The notes under the pieces are model-generated. The model was not told where the DNA came from. It saw only the letters and a list, made by a program, of their open reading frames with translations, and did no database searches. Below are positions 16,866 through 25,506 of a stretch of DNA of 40,793 nt, piece by piece. A program made the translations under genes and the position numbers. The stretch's first letter is position 1, and each line of letters begins with the position of its first letter. The DNA lies in NCBI GenBank assembly GCA_017512725.1, contig JAFWEW010000021.1, positions 1-40,793 on the forward strand, given 5' to 3'. This stretch comes from Solobacterium sp. (GTDB lineage Bacteria > Bacillota_I > Bacilli_A > Erysipelotrichales > Erysipelotrichaceae).

Positions 16866-18092
16866 TCAGTTTTTGTGCTTCGCTGCGTTCCCTTTGCGGA
16901 TCGCCGCCATTGTAAAGAAGATGCCAAGCACACCAATGACGATCGCTACCAGAATCATTGCACTGTAGCCAAGGTTGTCATAAACGACACCGCTGATCAG
17001 ATTTGCCGCGATACCGGATACCATCAGAGCCATTGCCATATAAGACTGGGCGGTATTCTTATCTTCCGTATCAACATTGTGATCCGCATAGTAAACGATT
17101 GCCGGTGCGATGATCGCAAAGGAGATACCGGAAAGCGCACTTCCAAGCAGCGCCATCGGAACATTGTTTGCGAAGAGAAAGACGACCATGCGGATCAGAA
17201 ATCCGATCGCTCCGAACAGGATCATCCGATCCACCGTGAACTTTTCCGCCAGCTTGGAAAAGAAGAAGATCATCGGTACTTCACAGAAGGCACCGATCGC
17301 CCCGCATACTCCGACGGTATGGGTATCCCCGCCGGCATGATTGACAATCTGGGTCAGATAGGCGCTGGCAACATTCTGTTCATACAGGATCAGAAACACG
17401 GCAATTACCATGGCGATGAATGTCGGATACTTCTTCGCAAAGAATTCCCGGTTCTCTTCTTCGATCAGTTTTCCTTTCGGGTTTTCCTTGCGTTTCTTCG
17501 CCAGGCTCAGCGGTTTGTCTTCAAAGCGCGGCAGCAGATAGACAATCACCGCGAATACCGCACAGGTCATAACGACCGCATACGGAACCGCCGTATTGCC
17601 AAAAGAACGGATCAGTACGCCCATGGCATAAGAGCCCAGCGCATAGGAAATGGAGCCAAGCGCGCGGATCTTTCCAAAATCAACCTTGATGCCGTAGCGT
17701 TCGTAATAGAACGGTGATGCAAATACGAACGGATTCATGCAGTTAACGCCGACCATAAACAGACCAAACAGAATGGCAGATGCCGTCTTTGTCTGAAAGA
17801 TCAGTGCCAGTACTGCCGTCACTTCAACACCAACCGAGATGATCAGCAGCTGCTTCTTCCAGTCAAAGTACTGGGAGCGGTCTGCCAGTCGTCCCAGGAT
17901 CGGCTGAAGAACCGCAGTCAGGATTGCAAAGCCTGCTGACAAAACACCTACTTCGCTGGAAGTACATCCCTTATCCAGCAGGTAGGCCATAACAAATCCA
18001 AGTGCACACGCCTGGATCACATACAGCATGCACATCAGGATCTTATCGAGTATCTGAACCCGCCGGACTACCGCAGCATTTATTTCATTCAT
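16866..18092 (-). CDS. MFS transporter linked to cytosine deaminase
   Basis: A 408-residue permease with 12 hydrophobic helices and a charged central loop (about 200-225). The GRLADRS segment after helix 2 is the MFS loop 2-3 signature. The overall look is that of LacY/nucleoside-symporter-like MFS members rather than the NCS1 family to which CodB belongs. It lies 70 nt after codA on the same strand and shares its terminator, so a nucleobase or nucleoside substrate is the natural inference. GGGGGAG precedes the start. Confidence 0.85.
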   Translation of the reverse strand: MNEINAAVVRRVQILDKILMCMLYVIQACALGFVMAYLLDKGCTSSEVGVLSAGFAILTAVLQPILGRLADRSQYFDWKKQLLIISVGVEVTAVLALIFQTKTASAILFGLFMVGVNCMNPFVFASPFYYERYGIKVDFGKIRALGSISYALGSYAMGVLIRSFGNTAVPYAVVMTCAVFAVIVYLLPRFEDKPLSLAKKRKENPKGKLIEEENREFFAKKYPTFIAMVIAVFLILYEQNVASAYLTQIVNHAGGDTHTVGVCGAIGAFCEVPMIFFFSKLAEKFTVDRMILFGAIGFLIRMVVFLFANNVPMALLGSALSGISFAIIAPAIVYYADHNVDTEDKNTAQSYMAMALMVSGIAANLISGVVYDNLGYSAMILVAIVIGVLGIFFTMAAIRKGNAAKHKN

Positions 18093-18162
18093 CGTTTATC
18101 TCCCCCTTCGATCGTTTTTATTATTTAATACATTTCATCCCTGCAGGATTGCTGTTTCCGGA

Positions 18163-19395
18163 TCAGAAGAATGCCGTTTTGGAAGACGGTGTATTCTCTG
18201 CAATCTTTTTCCCGTCCTTCCAGGAGGAAAGCACCACCGCATCCTTTACCAGTGCATCGTAGTAATTCTCTGCGTCCAGCACAATGAAGCTTGCCGGCTT
18301 CCCTTCTTCCAGTCCGTAGCGGTCTGAAATATGCAGGGTCTTTGCGGCATTATGGGTAATCAGCTTGTAGGAATCCTGTATTTCCTGATATCCCATCATC
18401 TGGCATACATGCAGACCGACAAACACCACATCCCGAAGACTCCCGTTTCCCATCGGGTACCACGGATCAAAGATATCATCGTGCCCAAACGAGACATTGA
18501 TTCCTTCCGCAAGGAGTTCTTTGACCCTGGTAACGCCCCGGCGTTTCGGATAGGTGTCGATTCTTCCCTGCAGGTGCGTATTGACCAGCGGGTTTGCCAC
18601 AAAGTTGATCCTGCTCATTTTCAAAAGGCGCATCAGCCGGAGCACATAGGCATTGTTGTAGGAATGCATGGCAGTTGTATGAGAGGCGGTCACCTTATCA
18701 TACAGGCTAAGTTCCAGCGCTCTTGCGGCAACGGTTTCCAGTCCGCGGGAAGCTTCATCATCGATCTCATCACAGTGCACATCGACAAGTTTGTTTTCCT
18801 CCGCCGCCAGTTCCAAGGCAAAGTTCAATGACTCAACACTGTATTCCCGGGTGAATTCAAAGTGCGGAATCGCGCCTACCGCATCTGCGCCCATGCGTAC
18901 CGCATCGATGAGCAGCTGTTTCCCGTTGGGATAGGAAAGAATTCCTTCCTGCGGGAACGCGACGATCTGGATGTCCATTATATCCTTCAGTTCTTCCCGC
19001 AGTTCGATCATGGTGCGCATGGCAATCAGGGACGGATCCGTAACATCGACATGGGTGCGGATATGCTGGATGCCGTTGACCGCATACATGCGTACCGCCT
19101 TATTCACCCGTTCCCGGATATCCGCTTCACTCAGCTTTTCTTTCCGTTTGTTCCAGCACTCGATTCCCTCAAACAGTGTTCCGCTCATATTCCAAACCGG
19201 ATCCCCTGCGGTCAGGCACGTATCAAGATGAACATGTGACTCAATAAACGGAGGCAGCACCAGTTTCCCGCAGAGATCAATGACCTCTTCTCCTTCGTTT
19301 GAATGAAACGTTCCCTTCTCTTTAATAAGACCGTTTTCCACCCGGAAATCGGCCGGTTCTTCTGCATTTTCGATCCGCGCATTCTTAAACAGCAT
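18163..19395 (-). CDS. codA: Cytosine deaminase
   Basis: A 410-residue cytosolic amidohydrolase converting cytosine to uracil and ammonia for pyrimidine salvage. The metal site matches E. coli CodA residue for residue with a constant offset of seven: His54 and His56, His207, Glu210, His239 and Asp306, plus Gln149 in FPQEG for substrate contact. Other near-identical blocks are TAGDP.WN.SGTLFEGIE, SHTTAMHSYN and GHDD.FDPWYP. AGGAG lies upstream of the ATG. It heads a two-gene operon with an MFS transporter. A likely -10 (GATAAT preceded by TG) and a perfect 14-bp palindrome lie upstream, so regulated expression is probable. Confidence 0.95.
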   Translation of the reverse strand: MLFKNARIENAEEPADFRVENGLIKEKGTFHSNEGEEVIDLCGKLVLPPFIESHVHLDTCLTAGDPVWNMSGTLFEGIECWNKRKEKLSEADIRERVNKAVRMYAVNGIQHIRTHVDVTDPSLIAMRTMIELREELKDIMDIQIVAFPQEGILSYPNGKQLLIDAVRMGADAVGAIPHFEFTREYSVESLNFALELAAEENKLVDVHCDEIDDEASRGLETVAARALELSLYDKVTASHTTAMHSYNNAYVLRLMRLLKMSRINFVANPLVNTHLQGRIDTYPKRRGVTRVKELLAEGINVSFGHDDIFDPWYPMGNGSLRDVVFVGLHVCQMMGYQEIQDSYKLITHNAAKTLHISDRYGLEEGKPASFIVLDAENYYDALVKDAVVLSSWKDGKKIAENTPSSKTAFF

Positions 19396-19421
19396 TCTTG
19401 TTTCTCCTGTATCTGTTTTCC

Positions 19422-19430
19422 ATTATCCCA
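19422..19430 (-). promoter_or_regulatory. Candidate extended -10 element of codA
   Basis: On the minus strand TGGGATAAT gives an extended -10 (TG-N-GATAAT) placing the transcript start about 20 nt before the codA ATG. No good -35 is present at 16-18 nt, consistent with an extended -10 or activator-dependent promoter. Confidence 0.4.
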
Positions 19431-19456
19431 TTTTTTGAAGGATACTCCTGCAAATC

Positions 19457-19470
19457 TGACCGATCGGTCA
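19457..19470. promoter_or_regulatory. Perfect 14-bp palindrome upstream of codA, candidate operator
   Basis: TGACCGATCGGTCA is fully self-complementary. It lies about 30 nt upstream of the candidate codA -10 and 35 nt after the GNAT stop. The form is typical of sites bound by dimeric regulators such as TetR-type proteins. No regulator gene is adjacent, so the binder is unknown. Confidence 0.45.
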
Positions 19471-19505
19471 AACCCGAATCGGTTTTTGTTCCCCGGCATA
19501 AAAAG

Positions 19506-20003
19506 TCATGCATGCGGATTCAGATCGCATATCATGATCCGCTCTTCTTCATTCTCCGCAACATCCCGGAACCCGAGCGCTTCATACATCCTGCATGCAT
19601 AGTTTGCCTTCTGTACGGAAAGCGAGACTGCTGAAAATCCGTTTTCCTTCAAAAGCTTCAGCATTTTCTTCATCAGCCGGGTCCCGATTCCTCTGCCCCG
19701 GTATTCTTCCACCAGGGAAATCGCAAGGGACGGCGTTTCAGCATCTACGTGACCATAGTCGTTCATGATCCGTGTCCACACCGCTCCGATCACTCTTCCA
19801 TTTTCCTCTGCCGCAATACAGTAATCGGCTCTGCCGCTGCCAAACCCTTCGTAATACAGCGAAAGCTCCGGCTGTTCAAGGATCCTGCGGTCAGGCTTCT
19901 CCATGCCTGCAGGAATAAAGATTGCCTCATACGTAAAATCTTTCAGCAGATCATATTCTTCCGGTTCCAGTTTCCGATACGTTATCTCCATACAGCTTCT
20001 CAT
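19506..20003 (-). CDS. GNAT family N-acetyltransferase
   Basis: A 165-residue acetyl-CoA-dependent acetyltransferase. The acetyl-CoA loop is EEYRGRGIGTRLM (Q/RxxGxG/A type), followed by the helix KMLKLLKENGF and the C-terminal ANYACRMYEALGF motif. The acceptor is unknown. The start has GGAAGG 7 nt upstream; a second ATG 12 nt later is also possible. The gene begins 35 nt after the EAL gene stop, on the same strand, so cotranscription is likely. Confidence 0.85.
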   Translation of the reverse strand: MRSCMEITYRKLEPEEYDLLKDFTYEAIFIPAGMEKPDRRILEQPELSLYYEGFGSGRADYCIAAEENGRVIGAVWTRIMNDYGHVDAETPSLAISLVEEYRGRGIGTRLMKKMLKLLKENGFSAVSLSVQKANYACRMYEALGFRDVAENEEERIMICDLNPHA

Positions 20004-20038
20004 GAAAAAGCCTTCCGGGAAGGAAAGCCGTTTCGTTA

Positions 20039-21928
20039 TCACTTTCCGTATTTTTCTACAAACTCAGGGATCGGCAGCGGTTTCGAGAAATAATAGCCCT
20101 GCAGGAAATCACAGCCAATCTCCTTCATGGCTTCTGCCATATCTTTCGTCTCAATTCCCTCCGCCGTAATCGAGAGCTGCAGCTGTTTGAATGCCGTTAC
20201 GATTGCCGGAAGAAGTACATCCTTTTCCCGGAAATAATCCCAGACGACTTCCATATCCAATTTGATGTTGATAAACGGATAATGCTTTACCCGTGTCAGA
20301 TTGGAATAACCGGATCCATAGTCATCAAGCGCAAACTGGAATCCATTGGTCTTGAGCGTAGCGATCTGTTTCTGCAGCATCGACAAATCGATCATGGAAG
20401 CTTCCGTGATCTCGAGATGAATCTGATCTGCCCGGACATAATATTTTTCCAGGATCTCAGAAAACTCTGCCGAAAGGTCTTTTTTCATGCACTGGATCGG
20501 AGAGAGGTTCACATTCAGCCAGGAAAGACCGGTTTTTTCCAGATTTCCTTCACTGATGAACCGGCACGCCTTTTCAAATACCTGCGCACCCAGACGGTTG
20601 ATCTGACCGTTCTGTTCCGCAATCGGAATAAACACGGCGGGAGAAAGCACACGGCCGTCTTCATTTGTGATGCGGGCCAGTACTTCCGCCCCGATCATCG
20701 ATCCGCTTTCACTTTCGATCAGCGGCTGCAGATAGATCTCCACCTGATCCGTATCGATCGCATGTTCCAGAGCACGCTTGACGTCCACATTCCGGTCAAC
20801 CTCATGAATCTGGTCCAGGTCGATCAGAATGCCTGAGGCTCCGATCTTTTTCCCGGCTTCACTGAACGCTGCCAGCAGCCGGTCAAGAATCGTATCGACA
20901 TCTTCGTGATCCGCATCCGAACTGATCCGTACAAAGCCGACATTCAGAAACAGATCCGCTTCATCTGCCGTCCACGGCTTCTGGAACCGTTCCTGGATCG
21001 TTTCCTGCATGCCGGTCCAGTCCAGCGTGGTATCGCCGAGAATCGCAAAACAGCCGTTCCGCAGATAGAAAATATGATCTTTTGGAAAGGTCCTTGCGAG
21101 GAATTCACTGATCAGGGTAATGCCCTGGTCCATCTGATTGTAGCCATAGATCTCGCGCTCATCGTTATAGTTCCTTAAGACAAACGCCAGCACCCGGAAC
21201 GGACCCTGATCTCTTGCCTCTTCCAGCATGATGCGGAACGCTTTCTGGTTCAGTGTCGGCCCCCGGTCTGACGTATAAAGATCCGGGTTCTGGAACGTCA
21301 GGTAAATGATCAGGATCGCCATCAGGCAGAACGTATTCATCACCAGATACTGCGGCATCAGGAAGCGGACGATATTGCCGGCGATAAGGATCAGATTATA
21401 AGCCACCGCACTGATCAGTTCATACCTGGTGAGACGTTCCGAATAAAACCACAGCAGCAGTAATGAAAGAAAAATATAAAAGACAAAACTGACATAAATA
21501 ATGTTGTAGGATGGCCCGGGATGATATCCGGCCGCGTCAAAGTAGAAAACATCCCCGGTGAACAGGCTCATGAAGGTGATCAGCTCAGCAAGCACAAACA
21601 CTGCCCCGAAAACCACTTTAATGCCCTTCAGCCCGTGGAACTGCATGTGCAGGATATTGACGGTATACAGGTAGAACCAGAAGCTTCTGGCGATAAAGAA
21701 CGCAAAGTAGAAATAATTCAGCAGCTTCAGTGCCAGGAGCGGAACGATCTGTGCGTTCGAATCTGCTTCACTCGAAAGAATATCAAAAATGATGACCAGA
21801 CAGTCGATCAGAAGAAGCACGATAAAAGTGCGGTTTATCCGGATCGATACCTGCGGTCTGGAAACGTAATAGACCAGCAGGATCAGCAGAATCGCAAAAC
21901 TTGGCAGTACAAAGTTGTAATTCCACAT
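20039..21928 (-). CDS. 7TM membrane protein with degenerate GGDEF and active-looking EAL domain
   Basis: A 629-residue protein. Seven hydrophobic helices (about 8 to 212) form a receptor-like N-terminal module. A GGDEF fold follows in which the signature is lost (RNGCF, 290-294), so no cyclase activity is expected. The EAL domain (about 385-625) keeps EVL (Glu415), NVN (472-474), EITE (506-509), DDYGSG (535-540), Lys556, Glu590 and QGY (610-612), consistent with c-di-GMP hydrolysis. The 7TM part probably senses a ligand in or outside the membrane. GGAGAGGG lies just before the ATG. The GNAT gene follows. Confidence 0.92.
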   Translation of the reverse strand: MWNYNFVLPSFAILLILLVYYVSRPQVSIRINRTFIVLLLIDCLVIIFDILSSEADSNAQIVPLLALKLLNYFYFAFFIARSFWFYLYTVNILHMQFHGLKGIKVVFGAVFVLAELITFMSLFTGDVFYFDAAGYHPGPSYNIIYVSFVFYIFLSLLLLWFYSERLTRYELISAVAYNLILIAGNIVRFLMPQYLVMNTFCLMAILIIYLTFQNPDLYTSDRGPTLNQKAFRIMLEEARDQGPFRVLAFVLRNYNDEREIYGYNQMDQGITLISEFLARTFPKDHIFYLRNGCFAILGDTTLDWTGMQETIQERFQKPWTADEADLFLNVGFVRISSDADHEDVDTILDRLLAAFSEAGKKIGASGILIDLDQIHEVDRNVDVKRALEHAIDTDQVEIYLQPLIESESGSMIGAEVLARITNEDGRVLSPAVFIPIAEQNGQINRLGAQVFEKACRFISEGNLEKTGLSWLNVNLSPIQCMKKDLSAEFSEILEKYYVRADQIHLEITEASMIDLSMLQKQIATLKTNGFQFALDDYGSGYSNLTRVKHYPFINIKLDMEVVWDYFREKDVLLPAIVTAFKQLQLSITAEGIETKDMAEAMKEIGCDFLQGYYFSKPLPIPEFVEKYGK

Positions 21929-22075
21929 GGTCCCTCTCCAAAACGCCTGCCGGTCTCAGGAACCGGCGGTCTGAAGCCGTGCGCTTTTAAGTAAAACTAT
22001 CATGCATGAGTTTACACAAAAAGGCAACTTTAAAGGTTGGCCCCTTTTTCCGGAGCACCTGAAAATCCGCCCAGT

Positions 22076-22108
22076 AAAAAACCGAAGCCATTGGTCAGCC
22101 TCGGTTTC
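22076..22108 (-). terminator. Intrinsic terminator of pfp
   Basis: On the minus strand arms AACCGAGGC and GCTTCGGTT pair over 9 bp (one G-U) around a 9-nt loop, followed by a T run. It lies 12 nt past the pfp stop. The remaining gap to 21929 holds no gene. Confidence 0.87.
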
Positions 22109-22120
22109 TTTGAGTATTCC

Positions 22121-23782
22121 TTACTCGCCCTTTTCCAGTGCGAGTGTTCTGGTGGTCAGATCACAGACCGATGGAGCTCCGTAGTACTGGATCGCACCCG
22201 GGAACAGGTAGCAGGTTTCCTTCGCCCATTCTGCACGGTGTGCTTCGAAGAACTTGAACGGCTTGCCGTCGAGTTCTACCAGTGCCTTTCGGATAACCGG
22301 CTTGTCTTCTCCGTGACGGCGTTCCATGTTCATCATCTTGGTGATCGGCATGCCGCCTGCGACCCACTCTTCTGCCGGCTTCGACAGATTGGAGATCTTG
22401 GAAAGATAGCCGTTATAGCCATACTGGATTAACATGAACGCATTGTAGCCGAGCGAATAGCAGTAATCCGCATCAAAGTTGGACGGGAATGCGCATCTTC
22501 CTTCGTAACCGAAGAAGTGGTGCAGCGGGGAGAACTTGCCGTTATAGGTGCCGGCCTTCTTCCGTTCCTCCAGCTTTGCCTTTACAAGCGCAGAGAACAG
22601 CTTTTCCGATTCGATCAGAGATACCTGTACGTTTCCGTGCGGGTCACGCTCCAGGAAGAGCTGCTGCTGGATCGTCTCCGGCAGGATCGCAAATACTGCC
22701 ATGGACTCTTTGGTCAGACCCTTCTCGATGAAGGCATACTTGTCTTTCCAGGTCGGCAGTGCGTTGAACTCGTCTGCCTTCGCACCGGCCAGAAGCTCAT
22801 TGATCTCTGCAATCAGAACCGAGAACTCCGGTACAAACTCAACCACGCCTTCCGGAATGATCGCAACGCCGAAGTTGTTGCCGTCTGCGGCACGGTCTGC
22901 GACCGAGTCAGCGATATAGTCTGCGATGGAAGAAAGGGACATCTTCTTTTCCGCAACTTCTTCCGAGATCAGGCAGATATTCGGCTGTGTCTCAAGAGCG
23001 CACTCCAGCGCGACATGGGAAGCGGAGCGGCCCATGACCTTGATGAAGTGCCAGTATTTCTTTGCGGAGTTCGCATCACGCTCGATGTTTCCGATCAGTT
23101 CACTGTAGGTCTTGGTTGCAGTATCGAAACCGAAGGAACATTCGATATCTTCATTCTTAAGGTCGCCGTCAATGGTCTTCGGGCAGCCGATGACCTGAAC
23201 GCCGGTGCCGTGTGCCGCAAAATACTCTGCCAGTACTGCCGCATTGGTATTGGAGTCATCACCGCCGATGATTACGATCGCTGTGATGCCGTGCTTTTTG
23301 GCGACTTCTGCCGCTACTGCAAACTGTGCTTCTGTCTCGAGCTTTGTGCGGCCGGAACCGATGATGTCGAATCCGCCGGTATTGCGGTAAGCATCGATGA
23401 ATTCATCGGTGAACTCTACGTAATCATCTTCCAGAAGTCCGCTCGGGCCGCCCTTGAAGCCATAAAGAACATTATCGGGATTGGTAGCCTTCAGAGCGTC
23501 ATAAAGACCGGAGATAACGTTGTGTCCGCCCGGAGCCTGGCCGCCGGAAAGGATAACGCCGACAACCTGTTTTTTCGCTTCAGAGGTATTCGTTCCTTTT
23601 TCAAATGTGATTTCGTTTTTTCCGTACGTGTTCGGAAACAGCGCCTTGATCTTTTCCTGATCTGCGACACTCTGTGTTTCTTGGCCTTCCTTAACCGAGA
23701 TCTCGGCAATGCCGTTTCTCAGCATGCCCGGAAGCTTCGGGGCATACAGAAGCCGTTCTTTCTGTAATGGTGAAATCGTCAT
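22121..23782 (-). CDS. pfp: PPi-dependent 6-phosphofructokinase, long form
   Basis: A 553-residue cytosolic enzyme interconverting fructose-6-phosphate and fructose-1,6-bisphosphate with pyrophosphate/phosphate. The length fits the long PFP clade found in spirochaetes, plants and some Bacillota. Motifs: [10 protein letters not shown] (79-88), GGPSG (111-115), GSGR (142-145), GGDDSN with Asp175/Asp176 (the acidic residue and the following Lys202 mark PPi rather than ATP use), PKTIDGDL (201-208, base Asp205) and MGRSASH. AAAAGGAG precedes the ATG. It is monocistronic, bounded by its own terminator, and separates the signalling genes from the pilus locus. A reversible glycolytic step suits a fermentative anaerobe (inference). 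Confidence 0.95.
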   Translation of the reverse strand: MTISPLQKERLLYAPKLPGMLRNGIAEISVKEGQETQSVADQEKIKALFPNTYGKNEITFEKGTNTSEAKKQVVGVILSGGQAPGGHNVISGLYDALKATNPDNVLYGFKGGPSGLLEDDYVEFTDEFIDAYRNTGGFDIIGSGRTKLETEAQFAVAAEVAKKHGITAIVIIGGDDSNTNAAVLAEYFAAHGTGVQVIGCPKTIDGDLKNEDIECSFGFDTATKTYSELIGNIERDANSAKKYWHFIKVMGRSASHVALECALETQPNICLISEEVAEKKMSLSSIADYIADSVADRAADGNNFGVAIIPEGVVEFVPEFSVLIAEINELLAGAKADEFNALPTWKDKYAFIEKGLTKESMAVFAILPETIQQQLFLERDPHGNVQVSLIESEKLFSALVKAKLEERKKAGTYNGKFSPLHHFFGYEGRCAFPSNFDADYCYSLGYNAFMLIQYGYNGYLSKISNLSKPAEEWVAGGMPITKMMNMERRHGEDKPVIRKALVELDGKPFKFFEAHRAEWAKETCYLFPGAIQYYGAPSVCDLTTRTLALEKGE

Positions 23783-24072
23783 ATTATACTCCTTTTCTGA
23801 TAAGCAAATGTTAAGTCATTTCATGCACAAAGTAAACTCAGAAAACGTGCCCGATCGTGTAAACTCATTGCGGAATAAATAAAGCGGTAAAGCCTTACAA
23901 TTGGGTTGTCGAGACTCAATGAAAGGTATACCGCTATGGATATTCTAACACGTCCTGAATTTAACCTGCTTTTCAAAATGATTTCTTTCCCCTGTCTGCC
24001 ATACACAGCAGGTCAATAGTGCAGCTGTTTAAAACGGATTATGATTCTTTATCATCTCCGATCAGCCAATTA
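23783..24072. other. 290-nt gap between pfp and the pilus operon
   Basis: The gap holds the possible pfp promoter, two direct copies of GTAAACTCA (23832-23840 and 23859-23867), an AGCGGTA...TACCGCT inverted repeat (about 23883-23934) and a 27-codon plus-strand frame (23936-24019) preceded by AAAGG. I recognise no known protein or insertion sequence. It could be the scar of a mobile element at the edge of the pilus locus. Confidence 0.35.
23808..23836 (-). promoter_or_regulatory. Weak candidate promoter of pfp
   Basis: On the minus strand TTTACT and TAACAT (each 4 of 6 to consensus) are 17 nt apart, with the -10 about 26 nt upstream of the ATG. The -35 overlaps one copy of a repeated GTAAACTCA (plus-strand) motif, which also occurs at 23859-23867. 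Confidence 0.3.
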
Positions 24073-24891
24073 TCAGGACTGGAATATCGTACGCAGTACA
24101 ACTGCAATCGTAAAGAACACAATCATGATAATGGTCAATGACAATGCAACAACACGATTATCAAGCGGTCTTGCCCCACTGTTCACCTGCACATGAAGAC
24201 TTGCATTATCATTACGGTGCCCTCTTACAAGCAGGCGATGGGTATTAACTCCATATGGAGTACAGGTTACCAGTGTGCAGTAGTCCTCCCCCTCAACAAT
24301 TTCTATATCCTCCAGCTGATACGGCAGTACGATACGAATCTGGTCCACCTCATAGGTCAGTGTTTTTCCCAATGTTTCAATCAGAAAAATATCCCCTTCT
24401 TTCAGCTCGTCAATATTCGTGAACAGCTTTGCACTTGGAAGTCCACGATGCCCGGATATAACACAGTGTGTTGATTCTCCTCCAACCGGAAGTGAAGTGC
24501 CCTGGATATGACCAATCGCTACCTGAAGCACCAGTTCATCCGTACCGTGATAAATCGGAAGGACTACTCTCAACTTTGGAATATCGATATAGGACATGAT
24601 TCCTGTACCATCAATATTCAGCGTATTGTCATAGTAATTCTGATCTTCTTCATCAGGCATATAACGGGTTCTGTCTCCGACCAATGCAGCATTATATGCA
24701 TCCGCTTCTTTCCACATTCGTTCGGAGTTCTCATTAGAAATATTCGCAACTGTCGCAACATATACATTAACGATTCGACTCTGATGTACGCTGTTCCAGA
24801 GATTTGCGACTGTCGGATACAGCAAAAGTCCCAGCCCGAAAATCATCAGGCAGGTCAGTATCACATTTGTTTTATCTATCTTTCGCTTCAT
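24073..24891 (-). CDS. srtC: Class C (pilin-polymerising) sortase
   Basis: A 272-residue membrane transpeptidase that links pilin subunits through LPxTG cleavage. It has an N-terminal helix (about 9-27) and a C-terminal helix (about 247-267), the two-anchor form typical of class C. The catalytic residues are His148 in SGHRG, Cys210 in TLVTC and Arg219 in THRLLVRG. The segment PIYHGT (112-117) is characteristic. The lid region (about 78-92) lacks the usual DPF/DPW-type aromatic. It is the only sortase in the window and the last gene of the pilus operon, starting 2 nt after the stop of the signal-peptidase-like gene. Confidence 0.93.
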   Translation of the reverse strand: MKRKIDKTNVILTCLMIFGLGLLLYPTVANLWNSVHQSRIVNVYVATVANISNENSERMWKEADAYNAALVGDRTRYMPDEEDQNYYDNTLNIDGTGIMSYIDIPKLRVVLPIYHGTDELVLQVAIGHIQGTSLPVGGESTHCVISGHRGLPSAKLFTNIDELKEGDIFLIETLGKTLTYEVDQIRIVLPYQLEDIEIVEGEDYCTLVTCTPYGVNTHRLLVRGHRNDNASLHVQVNSGARPLDNRVVALSLTIIMIVFFTIAVVLRTIFQS

Positions 24892-24893
24892 AC

Positions 24894-25499
24894 TTACTGA
24901 ATAAAACCAAACCGGCTGAACGGCCAGATCGTAAACAGAATTTTTGAAAACACCTGATCATAGGCAATACAGCCTATCTCCTTCATCCTGCTGTCTGCAG
25001 AATAGCTTCTCTGATCGCTCAGTACAAACAGCCGTTCTTCAGGAACCTGAAACGGAAAACTGATATCATGCATCCCCTGATCCTTTACTGCAACGTAAGG
25101 CTCCTCCAATGGTTCTTCATTAACAAATACGGTTCCATCTTCATCAATGTTCACCCAGTCACCACCAACCGCAATCACTCTTGCGACCAACATTTTATCT
25201 TTGTGGAAGAACGAAATCAGATTCCCCGGTTTCACATTTTCTGTTCGAAATGACAGTACAACATCTTCATCTTCCAATGTAGGATACATGGAAGGGCCAA
25301 AAATAGTAGAAATAGAAATCATCTGTGTCGACAGAATCATTGCGACTGCCGCAATAATAACAAACGCACAGAGTGTGGACACCAACGCCTGATGAAACGA
25401 TTTATGATATTTCACGCGTTTCAATTCCGATTCGATTGCTTCCGAATTCGGAAAATCGCCAATTTCGATTGTATTAATATTTAAGTTCTTCTGCCGCAT
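24894..25499 (-). CDS. Type I signal-peptidase-like protein lacking the catalytic Lys
   Basis: A 201-residue S26-family protein. An N-terminal cytosolic part (1-38) precedes one membrane helix (about 40-63). The Ser box is intact: GPSMYPTL with Ser70. The box that normally reads (Y/L)VKRVI..GD is LVARVIAVGGD, with Ala106 (codon GCA) in place of the general-base Lys. The later box is SDQRSYSADSR instead of GDNR.xSxDSR. Without the Lys, normal Ser/Lys proteolysis is not expected. Streptococcal pilus islands encode signal-peptidase-like SipA proteins that lack catalytic residues yet are needed for pilus assembly, so an assembly role fits. AGGT lies 6 nt before the chosen ATG, which is 7 nt after the minor pilin stop. 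Confidence 0.88.
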   Translation of the reverse strand: MRQKNLNINTIEIGDFPNSEAIESELKRVKYHKSFHQALVSTLCAFVIIAAVAMILSTQMISISTIFGPSMYPTLEDEDVVLSFRTENVKPGNLISFFHKDKMLVARVIAVGGDWVNIDEDGTVFVNEEPLEEPYVAVKDQGMHDISFPFQVPEERLFVLSDQRSYSADSRMKEIGCIAYDQVFSKILFTIWPFSRFGFIQ

Positions 25500-25506
25500 A
25501 ACCGAC

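Noticed and set aside
19451-19488. Possible plus-strand terminator at the codA palindrome
   Set aside because: An ACCGAT...ATCGGT stem followed by TTTTT exists on the plus strand, but no plus-strand gene lies upstream, so an operator reading of the palindrome is preferred.
22517-23767. 416-codon plus-strand frame opposite pfp
   Set aside because: pfp carries every expected motif on the other strand; the antisense translation is Cys/Arg-rich without domains.
23821-24006. 61-codon minus-strand frame between pfp and the pilus operon
   Set aside because: No ribosome-binding site and no recognisable sequence; the plus-strand 27-codon frame has a better start signal, but neither is convincing as a gene.
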